Assembly (NCBI RefSeq): GCF_002086115.1 | Contig: NZ_MVHJ01000002.1 | Location: forward strand, 62,001-126,000 | DNA from: Mycolicibacterium bacteremicum | Lineage (GTDB): Bacteria > Actinomycetota > Actinomycetes > Mycobacteriales > Mycobacteriaceae | DNA: 64,000 bases | Reading direction: 5' to 3' | Part shown: piece by piece, positions 59,197 through 64,000 of the stretch | Numbering within the stretch: the first letter of the stretch is position 1 | Layout: each line of letters begins with the position of its first letter | Made by a program: the position numbers and the translations under genes | Notes under the pieces: model-generated | What the model saw: only the letters and a program-made list of their open reading frames with translations | What the model was told of the DNA's origin: nothing | The model's database searches: none

Positions 59197-59328
59197 TCAG
59201 CGCTTTTTGGGCTGCAGCACATCCTCGGTCGCATGCGATGCGGAGCCGGCACGTTTGGCCGCGCGTTTCTCCTTGAGCGACTTGCCGGATTTCTTGGTCA
59301 TGCTCTGACGCGGTGACTTGTCGGCCAT
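59197..59328 (-). CDS. Small lysine-rich protein (43 residues)
   Basis: Begins MADKSPRQSMTKKSGKSLKE and ends LQPKKR. Very basic (about a third K or R), no hydrophobic core, so likely nucleic-acid-binding or disordered. ATG 59328 has AAGGGG 6-7 bases upstream, a good ribosome site, which is the main evidence. It resembles small basic proteins annotated in other mycobacteria, but no function is known to me. Confidence 0.6.
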   Translation of the reverse strand: MADKSPRQSMTKKSGKSLKEKRAAKRAGSASHATEDVLQPKKR

Positions 59329-59479
59329 GATGGCCCCTTACTGATGATAGGGCCTGGATGGTCCCGGTCCTTCGACCATACACGTTGACAGGCACGTGGC
59401 ATCGGCGTTGACTAGGGATGCGGCCGAGTGAATTTTCCTGCGCTTCCGCGAATTTCGCGTCGGCCGCAGGGAAGTAGAC

Positions 59480-59653
59480 ATGACACACAACACCGCCCCG
59501 CGGGTCATCGGCAATCACCATGACATGGGTCCATCGTCTGCGCACGGCCCCACGCAGGCACCCACCGTCACCGTCGGTGCCGGTTGTTCCCACAATGACT
59601 CGGCGGCGGCTGAATCGAGATGGGACTCCGAGGGCGGCCACCCGGCGCCCTGA
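59480..59653 (+). CDS. Possible 57-residue ORF
   Basis: ATG 59480 follows AGGGAAG by about 6 bases and the frame runs to TGA 59651-59653, three bases before the convergent stop of the NYN gene. It reads MTHNTAPRVIGNHHDMGPSS then mostly small and polar residues. No family, no helix pattern. Upstream are two TTGAC boxes (59385 and 59408), which could be promoter parts. Could be chance. Confidence 0.3.
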   Translation: MTHNTAPRVIGNHHDMGPSSAHGPTQAPTVTVGAGCSHNDSAAAESRWDSEGGHPAP

Positions 59654-59656
59654 CCG

Positions 59657-60523
59657 TCAGTCGGCTGGGCGCAGTCGCACCAACCTCGTCGTCGAACTCT
59701 CGTCGAGCTCCACGACATCGGTTCGTGACCGCAGGAAATCGCTGAACGACTTGAAGCCCAACGATTTCTCATTGAAAGACGGGTCCATCCGCTTCATCTG
59801 CGCTTTCACCGCCGAGTTGTGCAACCAATCGACGTCATCCTTCTCCGTGCCGATGTGCAGGGCGCGTGCCAGCAGCGCTGTGGCCACCGTCTGCGGATCA
59901 GGCTCATCGGACTTCTTGGTGCGCCGGCTGGCTCTCTTGGGTTGGTCGGTCGGCTCGAAGACCGGTACCCCGGGCAACGCGTCATACACCACGAACTCAT
60001 CACATGCCGATGCCAGCGCCTTGCTCGACGACCCGGCGACCCCGATACCGACGACATACCGGCCCAAACGTTTACAACGCTGGGCAAGTGCGATGTAGTC
60101 GGAGTCACCGGCCACGATGACCACATGGGTCAGGTCGGGCAACCGGAACATGTCCTCGACGGCGTCGACAGCAAGCCGGATGTCGGCGCCGTTCTTGCCG
60201 TATGCGGCTGCCGGGAACAGCTGCACGAGATCCACTGCGCGGCCCACCAGTTGCTGGCGATATCCGGCGTTGACGTCTGCAGACCAGTCTGCATACGCGC
60301 GGGTGAGAACCAGCGTGCCGAAGGAAGACGCGAAGTCCAGAATGGCGCCGACATCGACCGTCGAATTCAGTAGCGCATCGTCCGGCAAACCTTTGGCCTT
60401 GTCCCGCTGAAACGAATTTCGGCCATTAACCTGGTCGTATCTCGAGATCACGATGTTGTCGAAGTCGAGGTAGACCGCGACACGAGTGGCAGCGGTTTCT
60501 GTCATTGTTCCAGTCTCGCTCAT
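59657..60523 (-). CDS. NYN-domain (PIN-like) ribonuclease with C-terminal LOTUS/OST-HTH domain
   Basis: A 288-residue protein. NYN domain at about 14-165: VAVYLDFDNIVISRYDQVNG with the first metal aspartates, TRAYADWSADVN, GADIRLAVDAVEDMF, and VVIVAGDSDYIALAQRCKRL. These are the acidic positions of the metal-dependent RNase fold. C-terminal OST-HTH (LOTUS) domain at about 210-285: ATALLARALHIGTEKDDVDW and KSLGFKSFSDFLRSR. LOTUS domains bind RNA, often G-rich or structured. Together it looks like an RNA-processing or RNA-decay factor. ATG 60523 (or 60505) used. Divergent from the desaturase gene. Confidence 0.88.
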   Translation of the reverse strand: MSETGTMTETAATRVAVYLDFDNIVISRYDQVNGRNSFQRDKAKGLPDDALLNSTVDVGAILDFASSFGTLVLTRAYADWSADVNAGYRQQLVGRAVDLVQLFPAAAYGKNGADIRLAVDAVEDMFRLPDLTHVVIVAGDSDYIALAQRCKRLGRYVVGIGVAGSSSKALASACDEFVVYDALPGVPVFEPTDQPKRASRRTKKSDEPDPQTVATALLARALHIGTEKDDVDWLHNSAVKAQMKRMDPSFNEKSLGFKSFSDFLRSRTDVVELDESSTTRLVRLRPAD

Positions 60524-60627
60524 CCGCGCCCCGACGTGGCGCAGAACTGCCGGTGGGCATAGGCTGAAGTGACCTTCACGAGGTGGCCCGGACTTTGCCG
60601 CCGTACCAAGAACGGACCGGGACGAAC

Positions 60628-61716
60628 ATGGCCATTTGTGACATCGCCGCATACACGAACCTCACCCGAGAAGACATCGACGCCATCGGGGCCGAACTGG
60701 ACCTGATTCGCAGCGACATCGAGGAATCTCTGGGTGCGCACGACGCCGAATACATCTATCGGGTGATCAGATTCCAACGCGCTCTCGATCTAGGGGCGCG
60801 CCTGCTCATCGCGGGAAGTCGATCCAGAGCTGGTTGGCTGGTGGGTACCGTTTCGTTGGCGTACGCGAAATCCATTGAAAACATGGAGATCGGGCACAAC
60901 GTCGGGCACGGGCAGTGGGACTGGATGAATGATCCGGAGGTCCATTCGACCACGTGGGAGTGGGACATGGCCGGTTCGTCCCGGCAGTGGCGGTACTCGC
61001 ACAACTACCGTCATCACGTGTTCAGCAACGTGCTGGGCATGGACGACGATCTTGGATTCGGGGTGCTCCGGGTGACCCGGGACCAGCCCTGGAAGCGTGA
61101 ACACCTGTTCCAGCCGTTGCGAAACCTCTTGCTGGCGATCGTCTTCGAATGGGGTATCGCTCGGCACGGCCTCCATGCCGAACGGGACCGTGCGGTGTCC
61201 GAGGCTGAGAGGCGGTCGGTTACACGGACGATGCTGACCAAGGTCGGGCAGCAGGTCGCCAAGGATTACGTCTTACTGCCCGCGTTGAGCTTGCGCCGAT
61301 GGCGCAGGACCCTTGCCGCCAATGTCACCGCGAACCTGCTCCGCAATCTGTGGGCGTACGTCGTGATCTTCTGCGGGCATTTTCCCGACGGCGTGCAACT
61401 GTTCACCCAGGAGTCGCTGGCACACGAGTCCAGAGCGCAGTGGTACCTGCGTCAGATGCTCGGTGCCGCCAATTTCAAGGCGGGCCGACTCCTGGCATTC
61501 TCCAGCGGCAATCTGTGCTACCAGATCGAGCACCACCTCTTCCCGGATCTGCCGAGCAACCGCTACGCGCAGATCAGCCTGCGGGTGCGCGCCTTGTGCG
61601 AGAAGTACGATCTCGATTACATCACCGGGTCGCTGCCGCTGCAGTACCTGCAGACGGTGCGCACCACGTTCCGGCTCGCGCTCCCGGACACCGGGTGGCG
61701 TTCAGTGCTGCGGTGA
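60628..61716 (+). CDS. DesA3-like membrane fatty-acid desaturase
   Basis: A 362-residue acyl-CoA desaturase. The three histidine boxes are present: HNVGHGQWDW (about 90-99), HNYRHHVFSN (about 129-138) and the last QIEHHLFPDLPSNR (about 298-311). It follows DesA3 (Rv3229c) over most of its length, including the start MAICDIAAYTNLTREDIDAI. It ends right after the domain, without the roughly 50-60 residue basic tail of DesA3. By family it puts a double bond in stearoyl-CoA with O2 and an electron donor. ATG 60628 is preferred to GTG 60583 by that alignment. No reductase partner gene nearby. Confidence 0.88.
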   Translation: MAICDIAAYTNLTREDIDAIGAELDLIRSDIEESLGAHDAEYIYRVIRFQRALDLGARLLIAGSRSRAGWLVGTVSLAYAKSIENMEIGHNVGHGQWDWMNDPEVHSTTWEWDMAGSSRQWRYSHNYRHHVFSNVLGMDDDLGFGVLRVTRDQPWKREHLFQPLRNLLLAIVFEWGIARHGLHAERDRAVSEAERRSVTRTMLTKVGQQVAKDYVLLPALSLRRWRRTLAANVTANLLRNLWAYVVIFCGHFPDGVQLFTQESLAHESRAQWYLRQMLGAANFKAGRLLAFSSGNLCYQIEHHLFPDLPSNRYAQISLRVRALCEKYDLDYITGSLPLQYLQTVRTTFRLALPDTGWRSVLR

Positions 61717-61862
61717 TCACCGCAATCGACCGTTGCTGGATCGCACCGCACTCCGAAGAGATCGTGCGGCTACTTCTTGAACTTGGCCGCACCCTCGTCT
61801 AGGGCAAGAAATGCCTTCTTGCAACGGCTTTCGCGGTCAGCGGCACGTGCGCCCAGTGCCCT

Positions 61863-61905
61863 CGATGCTACCCGCCTCCCGGTGCAGGCGGGTCGACTAG
61901 CATCG
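61863..61905. promoter_or_regulatory. Interrupted hairpin upstream of the GAF-ANTAR gene
   Basis: CGATGCTA (61863-61870) pairs with TAGCATCG (61898-61905), and CCCGCCT (61871-61877) with AGGCGGG (61886-61892), with a few unpaired bases on the right. The rest of the 236-base spacer 61717-61952 holds no supported gene; a minus-strand frame ending at 61770 looks protein-like at its end but has no start. The hairpin may end the desaturase transcript. Confidence 0.5.
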
Positions 61906-61952
61906 AAGTCAATCCGGCACGGTCTGCAGTGCCGGTGAGATGGGTGTAGGCG

Positions 61953-62705
61953 ATGGCGGAATATCCCGCGTGGAAGGACAGCTCCACGGAAGCCGACCTG
62001 CATGCCGGGTTGGCCCGGCTGGCAGGCCTGGTGGCGGACACGCTCAGCCTGCAACAGGTGCTCTCAGAGGTGTCTGCCGCGGCGGTGGGGGCGATACCGG
62101 GTGCCGACGGGGCGGGCCTGGCCATGCTCGATACCGCGGACGCGACGGTCTCCGCGTCGGCGTCCAGTGCGCACTTCGTCGCCGAACTCGAAGCCCTTCA
62201 GTACGAGATCCTCGGTGAGGGGCCGGGAATCACCGCAGTCGAGCGGGGATGCGCGGTCTGGTCAGGATCGCTGGGTGGGGAGCAGGCTTGGCCGCGATTC
62301 GGGCCGCGGGCAGGTCGCTCGGGCGTGCACAGCGTGCTGGCGCTGCCGCTCACGGTGGCCGACCGAGCGGTCGGTGCGCTCTGCGTATACGCCCGGAAAA
62401 AAGATGCCTTCGATGAATCGGCAGCCGGGGTCGCAGAGTTGTTCAGCGCACCGGCTGCGGTGGCGGTCCGCAACGCTCGCATTCTCGCTGACGCAGTCGC
62501 GCTGGCCGGTCAGCTGCGCGCAGCATTGTCGACCAGACCGGTGATCGACCAGGCGATCGGCATCATCCGGTCGCGCACCGGTCGCGATTCGGGGGAGGCC
62601 TTCGACCAACTTCGGGGCCTGAGCCAGGCAGAACACCGCAAACTCTCCGACGTCGCGGAACGGATCGTCGAGGACGCGGTGCGCCGTGCCCGCACCCGGC
62701 GGTAG
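61953..62705 (+). CDS. GAF-ANTAR RNA-binding antiterminator
   Basis: A 250-residue protein. GAF sensor domain at about 15-170 (ALEALQYEILGEGPGITAVE region; HSVLALPLTVADRAVGALCV). ANTAR domain at about 180-248: ARILADAVALAGQLRAALST, RPVIDQAIGIIRSRTGRDSG, then EAFDQLRGLSQAEHRKLSDV. ANTAR proteins bind paired hairpins in mRNA leaders and prevent termination. Mycobacterial ones regulate respiration or lipid genes. No partner hairpin pair is obvious next to it, so targets are likely elsewhere. ATG 61953 has GGTGAG upstream. Confidence 0.9.
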   Translation: MAEYPAWKDSSTEADLHAGLARLAGLVADTLSLQQVLSEVSAAAVGAIPGADGAGLAMLDTADATVSASASSAHFVAELEALQYEILGEGPGITAVERGCAVWSGSLGGEQAWPRFGPRAGRSGVHSVLALPLTVADRAVGALCVYARKKDAFDESAAGVAELFSAPAAVAVRNARILADAVALAGQLRAALSTRPVIDQAIGIIRSRTGRDSGEAFDQLRGLSQAEHRKLSDVAERIVEDAVRRARTRR

Positions 62706-62765
62706 CCGTCGGACACGGTGCGGGGTGTAGCGTGGGAATGGTTGGGAACCCAGCCAGTCCGGAAT

Positions 62766-62789
62766 GAGTCAACCGTCCGCCGTTGACTC
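62766..62789. promoter_or_regulatory. Inverted repeat before the glycosyltransferase gene
   Basis: GAGTCAAC (62766-62773) and GTTGACTC (62782-62789), perfect 8-bp arms with an 8-base spacer. The right arm contains a TTGAC box. Operator or promoter candidate for the gene that follows. Confidence 0.45.
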
Positions 62790-62846
62790 CACGAGCAAGC
62801 GCCTCACGCCGGACACCCTCGGTCATATCCCACTGTCTGGATTCCC

Positions 62847-64000
62847 TTGAATTCTTCTCCCCTACACCGATTGTCGAATGCTCCTGTGCTGGAGCGGGTT
62901 TGCGCAGGCACGCCGAGCTTCGGCATTCTCAGTACCTATCCACCCACACCGTGCGGCCTGGCCACCTTCAGTGCCGCCCTGGCCGACGGACTGTCAGCCA
63001 CCGGCGCCGATGTCAATGTCGTCGCGATCGCGGACGGATCGCCGCACGGCGCCGGCCGGGTGGTCGGTGAGTTGACCAACGGATCGGCCGCTTCCGTCGC
63101 GGCGTGTGCGGACCTGCTCAGTGGCAGCGACATCGCGCTCATCCAGCACGAATACGGCCTTTTCGGCGGCCCAGACGGCGACGAGGTGCTCGACATTCTC
63201 GGCGCGCTGACCGTTCCGGCCATCGTGGTCGCGCACACGGTGCCCGCCACTCCGACCCGTAACCAGCGGGCGGTGCTCAAATCGGTGGCGGCGCTCGCCG
63301 ACCGGGTGATCGTCATGTCGGATGCCGCAGCGTCGCGGTTGCAGACCGGATTCGGTGTGGACCGCCGCAAGATCGCCACGATCCCGCACGGGGTGACGAT
63401 GCAGCCGATGGTCCACACCAAACGGTCCGGGCGGCCGACGTTGTTGACCTGGGGCCTGCTCGGGCCCGGCAAGGGCATCGAGCGCGTCATCGATTCGATG
63501 GCAGCACTGCAGGAGCTCCGAGGTAACCCCCGCTATCTGATCGCGGGGCGGACACATCCGAAGGTGCTCGCCGCAGAAGGTGAGGCGTACCGCGAGGCGC
63601 GTGCTGTGCAAGCCGACCGGGTCGGAGCCTCACGCTCGGTGTTCTTCGACGCCGGCTACCGCGATATCGCGTCACTGTCGGCGCTGGCACAGGCAGCGTC
63701 GGTGGTGGTATTGCCCTACGATTCCACCGAACAGGTCACCTCCGGGGTGCTGGTCGATGCCATCGCCAGCGGCCGCCCGGTCGTGGCGACGGCATTCCCG
63801 CACGCGGTCGAACTGCTCCGCGGCGGTGCGGGCATCGTGGTCGATCACGACGATCCTGATGCCATGACCTCAGCGCTGCGATCTGTGCTGTGTGATCCAC
63901 GGTTGGCCGGGGCGATGGCCGCCGAGGCGCGGCGACTGGCGCCCAGCATGTCGTGGTCAGTGGTCGCCAGGTCCTATCAGGCTGTGGCACAGGGAATCCT
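62847..64000 (+). CDS. GT-B glycosyltransferase (3' end outside window)
   Basis: About 385 codons are visible and the frame continues past base 64000. After a variable start, GILSTYPPTPCGLATFSAAL opens the acceptor domain. QHEYGLFGG is the usual donor-side loop of this GT4 subgroup. The nucleotide-sugar half has LTWGLLGPGKGIERVIDSMA and the EX7E-like VVLPYDSTEQVTSGVLVDAI (residues in part). It transfers a sugar from a nucleotide donor; acceptor unknown. The start is uncertain: TTG 62847, TTG 62871 and GTG 62886 are in frame, and no ribosome site or -10 element decides. TTG 62847 gives the N-terminal length usual in relatives. Confidence 0.8.
   Translation, partial: MNSSPLHRLSNAPVLERVCAGTPSFGILSTYPPTPCGLATFSAALADGLSATGADVNVVAIADGSPHGAGRVVGELTNGSAASVAACADLLSGSDIALIQHEYGLFGGPDGDEVLDILGALTVPAIVVAHTVPATPTRNQRAVLKSVAALADRVIVMSDAAASRLQTGFGVDRRKIATIPHGVTMQPMVHTKRSGRPTLLTWGLLGPGKGIERVIDSMAALQELRGNPRYLIAGRTHPKVLAAEGEAYREARAVQADRVGASRSVFFDAGYRDIASLSALAQAASVVVLPYDSTEQVTSGVLVDAIASGRPVVATAFPHAVELLRGGAGIVVDHDDPDAMTSALRSVLCDPRLAGAMAAEARRLAPSMSWSVVARSYQAVAQGI

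Noticed and set aside
61770-61870. Minus-strand protein-like tail ending CKKAFLALDEGAAKFKK
   Set aside because: It resembles a real C-terminus, but no ATG, GTG or TTG start exists before the GAF-ANTAR gene is entered; possibly a remnant, not annotated as a gene.

Overview
The window is high-GC DNA from a rapidly growing mycobacterium (Mycolicibacterium/Mycobacterium type). The evidence is the conserved menaquinone locus in the gene order known from M. tuberculosis Rv0551c-Rv0566c, a complete Mce (YrbE/MceA-F) lipid-importer operon, MgtA, an RbpA-type RNA polymerase-binding protein, cutinase, frequent GTG/TTG starts, and promoters that look leaderless. The species cannot be named from sequence alone.

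Layout. 0-3.7 kb, mostly minus strand: the edge of an Eis-like acetyltransferase, a SOUL protein, a small membrane protein and fadD8, with a KstR-type operator at the fadD8 promoter. 3.7-22 kb holds the menaquinone backbone: amidohydrolase, FadD, menC, bpoC, menD, an Rv0556-like membrane protein, mgtA and menG. Accessory blocks interrupt it: a HicB-like protein with a repeat-rich spacer and two DJ-1/PfpI genes; a DsbA-like lipoprotein; and an osmotic/heat-stress block of BCCT carrier, osmoprotectant-binding lipoprotein, Hsp20 and Na+/H+ antiporter. 22-30 kb holds a COG0523 GTPase, an NAD(P)-binding protein, an acyltransferase, an XRE-cupin regulator divergent from a class II aldolase and a DapA-like gene, ppnP, an MpaB-like oxygenase and a tandem TetR regulator. 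29.5-35.3 kb resumes the menaquinone core with menJ, the polyprenyl diphosphate synthase grcC1, htpX and gpsA, but with a DUF559/AbiEi-like gene lying between two copies of one palindrome.

35.3-46 kb is a complete mce operon (yrbEA, yrbEB, mceA-F and two accessory genes) between gpsA and the yajQ-family gene. A tRNA-Tyr follows. 46.8-53.3 kb encodes a secreted PE-PPE-like hydrolase, a cutinase, an RbpA paralogue with a previously easy-to-miss 49-residue zinc-ribbon partner, an acyltransferase-3/SGNH protein, a frameshifted GGDEF remnant and TspO. 53.4-59.2 kb is an envelope/signalling cluster: a flippase-like membrane protein with a degenerate kinase domain, a DUF4407-like membrane protein, and a Ser/Thr kinase whose outer domain is an amino-acid-type solute-binding domain. 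59-64 kb has two small ORFs, a NYN-LOTUS protein, a DesA3-like desaturase, a GAF-ANTAR regulator and the start of a glycosyltransferase.

How it fits together. MenD, MenC, BpoC, GrcC1, MenG and MenJ cover early chorismate-derived steps, side-chain synthesis, ring methylation and side-chain reduction of menaquinone. MgtA, Mce, acyltransferases, the flippase-like protein and the kinase concern the envelope. The most unusual non-coding signal is a set of long palindromes between genes, some repeated within the window and one pair bracketing a nuclease-like gene.
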